From Chitinophagales bacterium (GTDB lineage Bacteria > Bacteroidota > Bacteroidia > Chitinophagales > Chitinophagaceae): a DNA stretch of 64,000 bases. This document shows, piece by piece, positions 26,270 to 34,737 of the stretch. Both the position numbers and the translations under genes were made by a program. The notes under the pieces were generated by a model. It did no database searches. It worked only from the letters and a program-made list of their open reading frames with translations, and was not told the origin of the DNA. How positions within the stretch are numbered: position 1 is the first letter of the stretch; every line of letters starts with the position of its first letter. Location of the stretch: the NCBI GenBank assembly GCA_015655015.1, contig JAATFV010000038.1:50702-114701 (forward strand), written 5' to 3'.

Positions 26270-26682
26270 TGGAGTTCAAATCCTTATTTGAGACATACAA
26301 GAATGCCGTTTTCCAAAAGGACATCGAGGCATTTGCATCCATTTTTGACGAGGATGTCCAGGTTTTTGACATGTGGGGACAGTGGACCTACGATGGACTG
26401 GCCGCCTGGAAGGAAATGGCGAAAGGCTGGTTCACGTCACTCGGGACCGACCGGGATGTCGTCACCTTCGATAACATTCAAATGCAGGAAACCGGCGAAT
26501 TGGCCACTGCGACCGCTTTCGTGAGATTTACAGCTGTATCGGAAAAGGACGAAGAGCTTCGGTATCTGGAGAATCGTCTGACATGGATTGCCCGGAAAAA
26601 AAACGGGAAGTGGGGGATTCTCCATCAACATACTTCGGGGCCGGTGGATTTTGAGACGATGAAAGTGATTCTCAGGCGATAA
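26266..26682 (+). CDS. NTF2-like (SnoaL-type) protein
   Basis: A 138-residue protein of the nuclear-transport-factor-2 fold: helix MMEFKSLFETYKNAVFQKDI, then the typical FASIFDEDVQVFDMWG segment (residues 24-39), a helix AAWKEMAKGWF and a C-terminal antiparallel sheet with ENRLTWIARKKNGKWGILHQH. Members act as small-molecule enzymes or stress proteins; the role here is unknown. The ATG overlaps the stop of the fic remnant (ATGATGG), so it was probably translated after fic and may now depend on the truncated frame. It is the last gene before the tRNA-Phe repeat. Confidence 0.8.
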   Translation: MMEFKSLFETYKNAVFQKDIEAFASIFDEDVQVFDMWGQWTYDGLAAWKEMAKGWFTSLGTDRDVVTFDNIQMQETGELATATAFVRFTAVSEKDEELRYLENRLTWIARKKNGKWGILHQHTSGPVDFETMKVILRR

Positions 26683-26695
26683 TAATTAATCTATA

Positions 26696-26720
26696 CCGGG
26701 TTGAACCGGTGACACATGGA
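26696..26720 (-). repeat. Partial tRNA-Phe copy, distal attachment-site candidate (att)
   Basis: Bases 26696-26720 match 28930-28955, the T-arm and variable-loop part of tRNA-Phe, at 24 of 26 positions (one single-base gap, one substitution) and in the same orientation. The similarity stops at the anticodon stem. A 3' tRNA fragment at a distance from the complete gene is the classical mark of integration by a tyrosine recombinase. Bases 26701-26728 also form a short dyad (TTGAACCG / CGGTTCAA). Confidence 0.75.
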
Positions 26721-26786
26721 CGGTTCAATTCTATAAGCCTGATGATATTCAAAAGTTGCAAAAACTGTACAGAAGTATGACATTGG

Positions 26787-27344
26787 TCAGCCATGAGATT
26801 TGAATTTCGTACTATCTGTGTGAGAGGTCGTTGATGTGTCTTTTTTATTTGCCACTTTGTCTTCGATATATTGCTTTCCCTTATCTACGCCAAAATCAAG
26901 CAATTCCTGTATTTTGGCTCGTTTGAATGCTAAAGCCATTATAATTAATCCGGAAATTGCCGTTATATATAATCCATGATTTTTTTTTGAGATTTCAGAA
27001 ATACGCCAACAAAGGAAAGCGAGATTTCCTATTATTAATAAAGCCAGCGACGATTGGATAGCTGAGTTTGAAAATGAGCAAATAAAATTCAAGGAAAAAA
27101 ATAAAAAAAGAAGAGCGACTATTACCCACTTATCTTTTTTTTTTGCATCTTCTTGACTATCACTATCACCTTTTCTTTCACTTGATGGAGGCGGAATAGC
27201 AGGAGAAGCTCCACTATTAATATTTATCACAGTCCCGAAAATATAAGTGGGCGTATCGGGATCTTTAAAAGAGAGATTTTTTCGTTTAAGGTTATTTTTC
27301 TTATGGCTGGCTTTCTTTTGGCGCTTACCAGGACGGGAACTCAT
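26787..27344 (-). CDS. Membrane protein of unknown function in tRNA-Phe element
   Basis: The 185-residue protein is not a family I recognise. It begins with a strongly basic stretch (SSRPGKRQKKASHKKNNLKR), has a polar Pro/Ser-rich linker (55-75), then three likely membrane helices (about residues 73-92, 97-115 and 122-140) and a charged Lys-rich tail ending in KFKSHG. It is AT-rich compared with flanking core genes. It lies 34 bases behind the next gene and is presumably co-transcribed with it. A role in phage or plasmid defence, or in element maintenance, is only a possibility suggested by the setting. Confidence 0.65.
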   Translation of the reverse strand: MSSRPGKRQKKASHKKNNLKRKNLSFKDPDTPTYIFGTVININSGASPAIPPPSSERKGDSDSQEDAKKKDKWVIVALLFLFFSLNFICSFSNSAIQSSLALLIIGNLAFLCWRISEISKKNHGLYITAISGLIIMALAFKRAKIQELLDFGVDKGKQYIEDKVANKKDTSTTSHTDSTKFKSHG

Positions 27345-27378
27345 TAAGGCAGTAAGGTTTATGGCTGTTATCTAAAAA

Positions 27379-27945
27379 TCAAGCAGGTATTAAATTAAGT
27401 TTTTGGGCTTCAGATTTAATTCTTTGAATATCCTTTTTTACGGCCTCAGAAGACCATAAGTCTTTTTCCTTCTCTTTAATGATATAAAATCTATTACTAC
27501 TATAAAGAATGTTCGTACCAGCAAAAAAGGTGTTCTTATTCGTTAAGGGATTATCATACTCCCTTTTTATATTGGCTGGCAGATATTTTCGAATTTCAAT
27601 ACCCAGATCATCAAATGCCTCAGCTATATTATCCTTGGATGCTTTTAAATGGATGGGATTTTGCTTGGCATCAGAAACAGCTTTAATTTCCAGGATGGCT
27701 CCATTGGAATAAGGAACAATATTAAATTCTAAATCAGCATCTACCTTAAAAGATTTATGAAGTTCATCATTAAATGAAGTAGAGTAATTTATGATTTGGT
27801 TGTCGAGCCGCTTTTGTAAAAGTACAGGACTGGCTTTTTTGGCCACTCGGTTCATTTGATTTGGATTTTCGTTTTTTGACATTCCACCTCTTCCTGCGTG
27901 GATAGCTTTGGTGGTATGGCTAGATCTATATAACGAGTTTTGCAT
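27379..27945 (-). CDS. Soluble protein of unknown function in tRNA-Phe element
   Basis: The 188-residue protein has no signal peptide or membrane segment and no motif known to me. Notable are a conserved-looking centre with alternating strands (DADLEFNIVPYSNGAILEIKA, given here as DADLEFNIVPYSNGAILEI plus KA, residues 69-89) and a mixed helical tail (EAVKKDIQRIKSEAQKLNLIPA). A second ATG at codon 22 (MSKNENPNQM) could be the true start. It is first in a two-gene unit with the three-helix membrane protein. The pair is carried by the tRNA-Phe element and is AT-rich. Confidence 0.65.
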   Translation of the reverse strand: MQNSLYRSSHTTKAIHAGRGGMSKNENPNQMNRVAKKASPVLLQKRLDNQIINYSTSFNDELHKSFKVDADLEFNIVPYSNGAILEIKAVSDAKQNPIHLKASKDNIAEAFDDLGIEIRKYLPANIKREYDNPLTNKNTFFAGTNILYSSNRFYIIKEKEKDLWSSEAVKKDIQRIKSEAQKLNLIPA

Positions 27946-28579
27946 ATAAATTATTTAAAAAGCAAGGACAAAATTATCATGCCACGGCCACGGATTAAAG
28001 GAGTGGTGCGTTTCTTATAAGACGGATTAGCATTGATATGAAGGCGGGAAACGAACTTGCGGTGCTTTACTAATTCAAACCCATGATATTAACCATTTTA
28101 AAGGTAGGTAGTTTACCTTAATTTCTTAAAATTTCTATAAATGAACTTGGCGTTATAAGAATTTTCTTGCCATCTATAACTTGTTTTTTTATATTCAATT
28201 AAGTGTATACGCCTAGATGTATAATTACAAGGGCTTAATTTTCAATATTTTGTGACTTTTCTTTATTCATTTCGTCATCTCCCATCTTTTATAAGACGAA
28301 GAAATCCCATCAAACGATGCGTGAGCCCCTTATTCCCCACAGTTAATTCTGATAAAATTCTGTTTCTCCGGCATGATACCATACACCGTCCTGATATGAA
28401 TCTCGGCACGAATGGCGAACAATAATTTTAGTCAACTGAAAACAATTTTTGTAACCGTCAATTAAGACCTTTGATCTCGAAACCACTTAGATTCGGGATG
28501 TTCTCCTAAAACCAGAGAACCTTGCCGGATAGCCAGAAGAGGCACGTTGGATCTTATATCTTATATGCGATAGCGGAAA
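27946..28579. other. Gene-free AT-rich part of the tRNA-Phe element
   Basis: Some 630 bases without a recognisable gene; the promoter of the two-gene unit should be near its left end. Two 10-base direct copies of TTATAAGACG lie at 28015-28024 and 28289-28298, and AAGGTA/TACCTT form a weak hairpin near 28100. It may contain the decayed 5' part of the integrase gene, but no integrase peptide could be read before 28580. Confidence 0.4.
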
Positions 28580-28810
28580 CGAACGATTCCTCTTGTCGGT
28601 TTACCGTTGGAAGTCTTCAAAGCCTATCCGAATGTTTTCGAGAAATATCAAGATCGCCCGGATCAACTTTGATTCATCTTTGGCAAAAATTTACGAGAAA
28701 ATAAACCGCACCCCAGCGAAAACCATACGGTTTATTCTCTGCGGCATAGTTTTCAGGATCGCTTACCAGCGGCTAATGATCCAAATCGAATAGCGGTCAT
28801 GAATACTCCG
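28580..28810 (+). pseudogene. Tyrosine recombinase (integrase) remnant
   Basis: Pieces of one integrase C-terminal domain can be read in three successive frames. From 28580 the frame gives RTIPLVGLPLEVFKAYPN and FEKYQDRPDQL before a stop at 28670; a shifted frame from 28671 gives DSSLAKIYEKINRTPAK; a third from 28721 gives NHTVYSLRHSFQDRL (28721-28765) and then PAANDPNR. The order IPLVG, FPxxFEKYRD, YSLRHxFxDRL is that of phage-type integrases, where the LRH includes the catalytic box II arginine. The 5' part and the C-terminal catalytic tyrosine region are missing. Its place next to tRNA-Phe fits the enzyme that inserted the element. Confidence 0.65.
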
Positions 28811-28920
28811 TCTTATTCATCCGAAAATACGGATTGCCTTTGATCCAGCATAAATCTGAATTGTTCGACCCAAAAAAAAGCAGCTACAAGTTTTACCTCG
28901 TAACTGCTTCATTTTTAACG

Positions 28921-28993
28921 TGGTGTGGGCCGGGGTTGAACCGGCGACACATGGATTTTCAGTCCATTGCTCTACCAACTGAGCTACCGCACC
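28921..28993 (-). tRNA. tRNA-Phe (GAA)
   Basis: The minus strand folds as a 73-base cloverleaf: acceptor GGTGCGG, D-arm AGCTCAGTTGGTAGAGC, anticodon stem ATGGA/TCCAT with loop CTGAAAA (anticodon GAA), variable loop GTGTC, T-arm GCCGG-TTCAACC-CCGGC, acceptor CCACACC and discriminator A. CCA is not encoded. The acceptor stem has one mismatch, C5 against A68, which may reflect a 3' half delivered by the integrated element. It is the attachment site of the element lying downstream of its 3' end. Confidence 0.93.
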
Positions 28994-29082
28994 TCCTATC
29001 CCAAATTTTCATTGGGGTGGCAAAAATAAGACTTCTGAGTAAAATTCCGAAATTATAAATCGGAAATCCTGAAAATAGCTTC

Positions 29083-31368
29083 TTACATCCCATACTCACT
29101 CAAAAACTTGATCCTCATGATCTTCAGCTGCTCCCAGGTAAAATTTCCTTCAGCTAATTCCTGCTGTGCTGTCTGCAGGCTGCTGGTCTCACAGCTTTTA
29201 AAATAGTCGATGATCTCGCCCTGCTCATATTCATCCAGCATTTCATCTACGGCATAGTTCAGGTTGAGCTTGGTGCCGCTGGCGGCAATGGTCTCCATAT
29301 CCTCCAGCAAGGCGTCCAGGCGCAGGTCCTTATTCCTGGCGATCATTTCCAGGGGGATCTTTTTATCCACCTGCTGGATGATATATACCTTGTTAACGCT
29401 CTTGTTCACCACGCTCTTCATCACAAAATCATCGGGTTTCTCGATATCATTTTCGGCTACATATTTGGCGATCAGCTCGATAAAAGGCTTGCCGTATCTT
29501 AGCGCCTTCCCCTTGCTCACCCCCTGGCATTTTTCTAATTCCAGTGTCGTCGTGGGATAAAGGGTCGCCATATCCTGCAGAGAGGTTTCGAGGAAGATCA
29601 CAAAAGGAGGCAGCGCCTTCTTCTTAGCTTCTTTCTGGCGTAATTCCTTCAGCAGCTCAAACAGCTTTTCATCCGTTGCCGTAGCGCCGGCGACTTCCGT
29701 TCCTTCTTCCTCGTCGTCTGCATTCGCCTCTTCAAACAAATTGTTGAGGACGATCTTGAAAGAATGAGGCTTCTTCAGGAAATCCTCTCCCTTCTTCGTC
29801 AACTTCAAAACGCCGTATTCTTCAATATCTTTTTTCAATAGATCTTCCAGCAGCAGCTGCCGGAGCAGGGAGTTCCAGAAATGTTCCGGGTCTTCCTTAC
29901 CAATCCCGAATTCCGGAATGCCTTCATGACGGAACATCTGGATCTGGGGAGTCAGCTTACCCCGCAGGATATTAACGACATACCCGGTGGCAAAACGTTC
30001 GTCCAGGGCCTTGACCGCCTTTAATACTTTTACAGCGCTATCCTTAGCCTCCACCCATTCTTTGGGGTGTTTGCAGTTGTCGCATTCACCACAATTCTCT
30101 GCCGTATACTCTTCTCCGAAATAGCTCATTAACACTTTACGGCGGCAGACACCTGTTTCTGCATATCCTACGGTCTCGTTGATGAGCTGGGCCCCTACTT
30201 CGCGTTCGCTAAGGGGTTTATCTTTCATCAGATGCTCCAGCTTGGCCACATCTTTATGGGAATAGTATAAAATGCAATTTCCTTCTAGTCCATCCCGACC
30301 GGCACGACCGGTCTCCTGGTAGTAGTTCTCGATGGATTTAGGTATATTATAATGGATGACGAAACGGATATCCGGCTTATCGATGCCCATTCCAAAAGCA
30401 ATGGTGGCTACGATCACCTGTGTATCCTCATTCAGGAAAAGATCCTGCCTTTCAGCACGCAGCTTGCTGTCCAGACCGGCATGATAGGCTACGGCTTTAA
30501 TGCCGTTGGCTACCAGCATATCGGCCAGCTCTTCCGTCGTCTTCCGGTTGAGCGTATAGATGATCCCGCTCTTTCCTTTATGCTGTATAATATAACGGAC
30601 AATGCTTTTAATGGTCTGGTCCTTCTTTATCTTGGGCTGTATCTCATAATACAGGTTGGGCCGGTTAAAAGAAGAGATGAAGATCTTCGGATCACGAAGG
30701 CCCAGGTTCTTTACAATATCACTCTGCACCTTCGGGGTCGCTGTTGCCGTCAGAGCGATCACCGCCGTACCCGGGCTGATCTGGTCCATCATTTCCCGCA
30801 GTCTCCGGTATTCAGGGCGGAAATCATGTCCCCACTCCGAGATACAATGTGCTTCATCGACGGCGAAAAAAGAGATCTTCAGGTCACTGAAGAATTCCAT
30901 ATTCTCCTGTTTGGTCAGCGTCTCAGGAGCGACATATAACATTTTTGTATGGCCGTTGAGCAGGTCTTCATGGACCGCCCGGATCTGCTTTTTATTCAGC
31001 GTGGAATTCAGGAAATGGGCGACGCTATCCTTGCTGCTATAGCTGCGTACCAGGTCGACCTGGTTCTTCATCAGCGCGATCAGGGGGCTGACAATAATGG
31101 CTACTCCTTCGCTGATAATGGCAGGCAGCTGATAACAGAGGCTCTTGCCACCGCCCGTAGGCATAATGACGAAAGTGTCCTTTCCTGCTAATACGTTTTG
31201 AATGATCGCATCCTGGTTGTCTTTGAAGGCGTCAAAGCCAAAATGTTCCTGTAATTGGGCCAAAAGGGGACTGGATGGGCTGGATGCTTTTTCCTTAACG
31301 GTTTTGCTACTAATGGCCTTTGGTTTACTGGTAGCGGTTTTTTTAGTTGCGGTTGTTGCCATGCTCAA
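29083..31368 (-). CDS. recQ: ATP-dependent DNA helicase RecQ
   Basis: RecQ unwinds DNA 3' to 5' in recombination and replication-fork repair. The 761-residue protein has a 40-residue Lys/Thr/Ser-rich N-terminal extension, then motif 0 [10 protein letters not shown], Walker [15 protein letters not shown] near 69, DEAH in [22 protein letters not shown] (split: [16 protein letters not shown]) near 172, motif [12 protein letters not shown] near 360, a zinc-binding RQC region ([12 protein letters not shown] to CGECDNC, near 430-455), a winged helix, and an HRDC domain (about 600-670) followed by a C-terminal helical region found in Bacteroidota members. It is divergent from the kpsF-like gene. Confidence 0.96.
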   Translation of the reverse strand: MSMATTATKKTATSKPKAISSKTVKEKASSPSSPLLAQLQEHFGFDAFKDNQDAIIQNVLAGKDTFVIMPTGGGKSLCYQLPAIISEGVAIIVSPLIALMKNQVDLVRSYSSKDSVAHFLNSTLNKKQIRAVHEDLLNGHTKMLYVAPETLTKQENMEFFSDLKISFFAVDEAHCISEWGHDFRPEYRRLREMMDQISPGTAVIALTATATPKVQSDIVKNLGLRDPKIFISSFNRPNLYYEIQPKIKKDQTIKSIVRYIIQHKGKSGIIYTLNRKTTEELADMLVANGIKAVAYHAGLDSKLRAERQDLFLNEDTQVIVATIAFGMGIDKPDIRFVIHYNIPKSIENYYQETGRAGRDGLEGNCILYYSHKDVAKLEHLMKDKPLSEREVGAQLINETVGYAETGVCRRKVLMSYFGEEYTAENCGECDNCKHPKEWVEAKDSAVKVLKAVKALDERFATGYVVNILRGKLTPQIQMFRHEGIPEFGIGKEDPEHFWNSLLRQLLLEDLLKKDIEEYGVLKLTKKGEDFLKKPHSFKIVLNNLFEEANADDEEEGTEVAGATATDEKLFELLKELRQKEAKKKALPPFVIFLETSLQDMATLYPTTTLELEKCQGVSKGKALRYGKPFIELIAKYVAENDIEKPDDFVMKSVVNKSVNKVYIIQQVDKKIPLEMIARNKDLRLDALLEDMETIAASGTKLNLNYAVDEMLDEYEQGEIIDYFKSCETSSLQTAQQELAEGNFTWEQLKIMRIKFLSEYGM

Positions 31369-31875
31369 ATATTTTCCTCCTCACGATTTATCTAATCAAA
31401 CTGATTTAAGATAATTCAAAATACCCTGAACAGCCGGAAGTAATTATTCACGAGTTAGGATTAACAGCTTAATTAGGGCGTTCTATTAGGGCGTTCTGTG
31501 TTTTTAAGGGATGGCGAAGTTACACAAAAACAGAGTAAGGAACTAGCTGATTCTGTTAAAACTTAGACACATTCCGATAAATATAAAGAAAAACAATATG
31601 TATTTATATGATCATTTTTTGCAAAATCACGCTGATTTCCAACAAATTAAATGAGCTATAATCAAGAAATTCCCAATATGATACAAATTCTCATAATTGT
31701 AACAGATAGCTGGATTTATAATCAGGGCTGTAATTGATTTCCGTGCGTAATTTGCTGCAGGGTTACCTCGGAGAGCATAATTGATCTTCAAAGGTTCTCG
31801 GTGAACCTACGTGATCTAATGATTCATCGCCCAAGGGCGATTTAACGATTTTGGCGTACGTTTGCCAAATCTTTT
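31369..31875. other. Divergent intergenic region recQ/kpsF
   Basis: Half a kilobase of AT-rich DNA that must hold both promoters. The perfect dyad ATCGCCCAAGGGCGAT at 31826-31841 ends 34 bases before the kpsF start. A short duplication, TAGGGCGTTCT, occurs twice near 31475-31500. No gene is seen. Confidence 0.4.
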
Positions 31876-32844
31876 ATGAGCACGGGTAAAAACATCATTG
31901 AGATAGGCAAAAATACCATCCGGATGGAAGCAGCTGCAGTCGCTGCGCTGGTGGATCTTTTAGACGGGCAGTTTGAAAAAGCGGTGGAGCTGATCTTTGC
32001 CTGTAAAGGGCGTTTAGTGATCAGCGGCATCGGGAAAAGTGCTATCATCGCCCAAAAGATCGTCGCCACGCTGAACTCCACCGGAACCCCGGCTATTTTT
32101 CTGCATGCAGCCGATGCTATTCATGGAGATCTCGGAATGGTGCAGGAACAGGACGTGGTGCTGATCATCAGCAAGAGCGGGGAGAGCCCGGAAGTTAAAA
32201 TGCTGCTTTCCTTTATCCGGAATTTTGGCAACCCCCTGATCGGAATGGTAGGAAATTTGCAATCAGTGCTGGCCAGACAGTCCGATATTGTTTTGAATAC
32301 GACCATATCGCAGGAAGCCTGTCTGAACAACCTGGCGCCAACCAGCAGCACGACCACACAGATGGTTATGGGGGATGCCCTGGCCATAACACTGATGGAA
32401 ATGCGGGGTTTTGGCAGCGAGGATTTTGCTAAATTCCACCCTGGCGGCACCCTTGGTAAAAAACTTTATTTGCGGGTACAGGATTTGTATATACACAACG
32501 AACAACCCAAAGTGGGTATAGGAACGTCTTTACAGGGAGTGATCATGGAAATTACGTCCAGGCGCCTGGGAGCTACCGCTGTGACAAATGAAGCGGGCGA
32601 TCTGTTAGGCATTATTACAGATGGCGACCTTCGCAGGATGCTGGAAAAAAATGCGGTGCAGGACGCGATAACGGCGAAAGAGATCATGACCCTTCATCCA
32701 AAGACCATCCAGGCGGAAGCGCTGGCGATAGAAGCCCTGGACCTGATGCGCAACCATGATATTACCCAGCTTGTCGTAACAAACGGAACCAGGTATTTAG
32801 GATTTATTCATTTGCATGACCTTATCCGAGAGGGTATAATTTAA
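31876..32844 (+). CDS. KpsF/GutQ-family arabinose-5-phosphate isomerase
   Basis: The enzyme interconverts ribulose 5-phosphate and arabinose 5-phosphate, the first step to Kdo for lipopolysaccharide. The 322 residues comprise a SIS domain (about 35-180; GRLVISGIGKSAIIAQKI with the phosphosugar loop, and KSGESPEV near 99) and two CBS domains (about 210-265 and 275-320; GDLLGIITDGDLRRML near 241). Length is normal. It lies 3 bases before the mannose-1-phosphate guanylyltransferase gene, so both supply precursors for surface glycans from one transcript. Confidence 0.93.
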   Translation: MSTGKNIIEIGKNTIRMEAAAVAALVDLLDGQFEKAVELIFACKGRLVISGIGKSAIIAQKIVATLNSTGTPAIFLHAADAIHGDLGMVQEQDVVLIISKSGESPEVKMLLSFIRNFGNPLIGMVGNLQSVLARQSDIVLNTTISQEACLNNLAPTSSTTTQMVMGDALAITLMEMRGFGSEDFAKFHPGGTLGKKLYLRVQDLYIHNEQPKVGIGTSLQGVIMEITSRRLGATAVTNEAGDLLGIITDGDLRRMLEKNAVQDAITAKEIMTLHPKTIQAEALAIEALDLMRNHDITQLVVTNGTRYLGFIHLHDLIREGII

Positions 32845-32847
32845 TTT

Positions 32848-33930
32848 ATGAACAAGCATAATTATGTTGTAATTATGGCCGGGGGAATCGGTAGCCGGTT
32901 CTGGCCCATGAGCCGTCAAAACTTCCCCAAGCAATTCCTGGATATTTTAAACACGGGAAAGACACTGATCCAATGGACATTTGATCGTTTCGCTTCCTTT
33001 ATACCCGTAGAGAATATCTATGTGGTGACCTCCCACGAATATTCAGATATTGTCCATGAGCAATTACCGCACCTGCCGGTGGAGAATATACTGGGAGAGC
33101 CATCCCGGAAGAATACGGCGCCTTGTATCGCCTATATTAGCTTCAAACTTCTGCAGTCCGATCCCAAGGCTTCGCTGATCGTTGCGCCGGCAGATCATCT
33201 GATCCTGGATACGAAAGGTTTTAACAAAGTTTGCCTGGAGGCCCTCAGCTTCGTAAATAAGCACAACGCCTTTATTACCCTGGGCATCAAGCCGACCCAT
33301 CCCAATACGGGTTATGGCTATATCCAGCATGAACAGCAATCGGTATCGGATAATGTATATAAAGTAAAAACCTTCACCGAAAAGCCCAACCTCGAGCTGG
33401 CCAGGACCTTCCTCTCCAGCGGTGATTTTTTGTGGAATGCCGGCATCTTTGTATGGCAGGTAAAGAATATCATCCAGGCTTTCGAGAAATACCTTCCGGA
33501 AATGTATGATGTCTTTGCCGCAGATAAGGACAAATTCAATACGCCGGATGAAAAAAGGGCCCTGGAGCATATTTACCCCCTATGTACCAATATTTCCATT
33601 GACTTTGGCATTATGGAGAAGGCGGATAACGTATATGTCATTCCTTCGTCTTTCGGATGGAGCGACCTGGGTACCTGGAACAGCGCCTATGACAACCTCG
33701 ACAAGGACTACCTTGGCAATGCGGTGGCAGGAGACAACGTGGTGGTGATCGACGCTACCAAATGTATGGTGCATGCCCACAATGACAAGCTGCTCCTGTT
33801 GCAGGGCCTGGACGATTTTATCGTGGTGGACACCAAAGATGTGCTGATGATCTGTAAAAGAGAAAAAGAGCAGGAGATCAAAGAATATGTGGCGGAACTG
33901 AAACGGAACAAAGGAGATCAGTATCTTTAA
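32848..33930 (+). CDS. Mannose-1-phosphate guanylyltransferase
   Basis: It makes GDP-mannose from mannose 1-phosphate and GTP for cell-surface polysaccharides and fucose synthesis. The 360-residue protein carries the nucleotidyltransferase signature MAGGIGSRFWPMSRQNFPKQ (residues 10-29), the VAPADHLI motif near 114, FTEKPN near 177, WNAGIFVW near 197 and the FGWSDLGTWN segment near 270. It lacks the C-terminal phosphomannose isomerase domain of bifunctional ManC proteins. The 3-base gap to the upstream kpsF-like gene indicates an operon. I leave the symbol blank because ManC and Mpg are both used. Confidence 0.93.
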   Translation: MNKHNYVVIMAGGIGSRFWPMSRQNFPKQFLDILNTGKTLIQWTFDRFASFIPVENIYVVTSHEYSDIVHEQLPHLPVENILGEPSRKNTAPCIAYISFKLLQSDPKASLIVAPADHLILDTKGFNKVCLEALSFVNKHNAFITLGIKPTHPNTGYGYIQHEQQSVSDNVYKVKTFTEKPNLELARTFLSSGDFLWNAGIFVWQVKNIIQAFEKYLPEMYDVFAADKDKFNTPDEKRALEHIYPLCTNISIDFGIMEKADNVYVIPSSFGWSDLGTWNSAYDNLDKDYLGNAVAGDNVVVIDATKCMVHAHNDKLLLLQGLDDFIVVDTKDVLMICKREKEQEIKEYVAELKRNKGDQYL

Positions 33931-33968
33931 GGACCGATATTAGCCATTTTTCGGAGATGCGCTAATTT

Positions 33969-34718
33969 ATGGAAAGCGCACTGCCGAAAAAAAAAATTAT
34001 GTTTGCTCATCCCCTCCATACGATCTTATTCCTGGACATTGAAACGGTGTCGCAATACGCAGCCTTTGAAGAGGTGCCCGATGAATGGAAAGAGCTGTGG
34101 AAGCATAAAGCAGGGTCGCTCAACAGGGACAAAGAGCCGGTCCCTCCGGAAGATATCTATGGACGCGCTGCCATCTATGCCGAATTCGGCAAGATTGTCT
34201 GCATCAGCTGCGGTATCATATCCGGTAACGGGCCGGGGAAAAAGATGTCCCTGAAATCCTTTTATGGGGACGATGAAAAGACACTCCTCACCCAGTTCAG
34301 TGACCTCCTGCGCAAGTGGAGCTCCGACCACCAGAAATATTTATGCGCCCACAATGGGAAGGAGTTTGATTTTCCCTATCTGTGCCGCCGGATGATCATC
34401 CAGGGTCTGCCGATTCCTTCCGTGCTCAATCTGTCCGGGAAAAAACCCTGGGAAGTGCAACATATCGATACCATGGAGCTCTGGAAGTTCGGGGAGTATA
34501 AAAACTTTATTTCCCTGAACCTGCTGGCGCATGCGCTGGGGATTGCTACCCCTAAAGACGATATCGACGGCAGCCAGGTGGGAGACGTATACTGGTCGCA
34601 GCGTGATCTTCCCCGCATTGTGACTTATTGCCAGAAAGATGTGATCACGGTAGCACAAGTCTACCTGCGTATGAATGGTGATTCCCAGATCCTGCCGGAA
34701 AACATAGAAATTAAATAA
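33969..34718 (+). CDS. PolB-like 3'-5' exonuclease
   Basis: A 249-residue stand-alone proofreading-type exonuclease of the DEDDy group. Motif ExoI is FLDIETV (D23, E25), ExoII is HNGKEFDFPYL near 121, and ExoIII is YCQKDVI near 221 (Tyr and Asp spaced as in DEDDy enzymes). The family is common in Bacteroidota; its role is probably DNA end processing or repair. The ATG at 33969 is used here; a second ATG at 33999 (MFAHPLHTILF) gives a shorter and equally plausible start. It follows the guanylyltransferase by 38 bases and is followed by an aminotransferase after 19, so it may be co-transcribed. Confidence 0.87.
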   Translation: MESALPKKKIMFAHPLHTILFLDIETVSQYAAFEEVPDEWKELWKHKAGSLNRDKEPVPPEDIYGRAAIYAEFGKIVCISCGIISGNGPGKKMSLKSFYGDDEKTLLTQFSDLLRKWSSDHQKYLCAHNGKEFDFPYLCRRMIIQGLPIPSVLNLSGKKPWEVQHIDTMELWKFGEYKNFISLNLLAHALGIATPKDDIDGSQVGDVYWSQRDLPRIVTYCQKDVITVAQVYLRMNGDSQILPENIEIK

Positions 34719-34737
34719 TACTTCAAAGAAAAGTTTT

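Larger units (their letters stand above)
26721..28929. mobile_element. Degraded integrative element in tRNA-Phe
   Basis: The 2.2-kb stretch between the partial tRNA-Phe copy and the complete tRNA-Phe gene behaves as an integrated element: direct repeats of a tRNA 3' half at both ends in the same orientation, a tyrosine-recombinase remnant at the tRNA-proximal end, clearly higher A+T than the flanks, and two genes with no relatives I recognise. The integrase is broken, so the element is presumably fixed. Its original extent and whether it was larger cannot be told. Confidence 0.65.
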
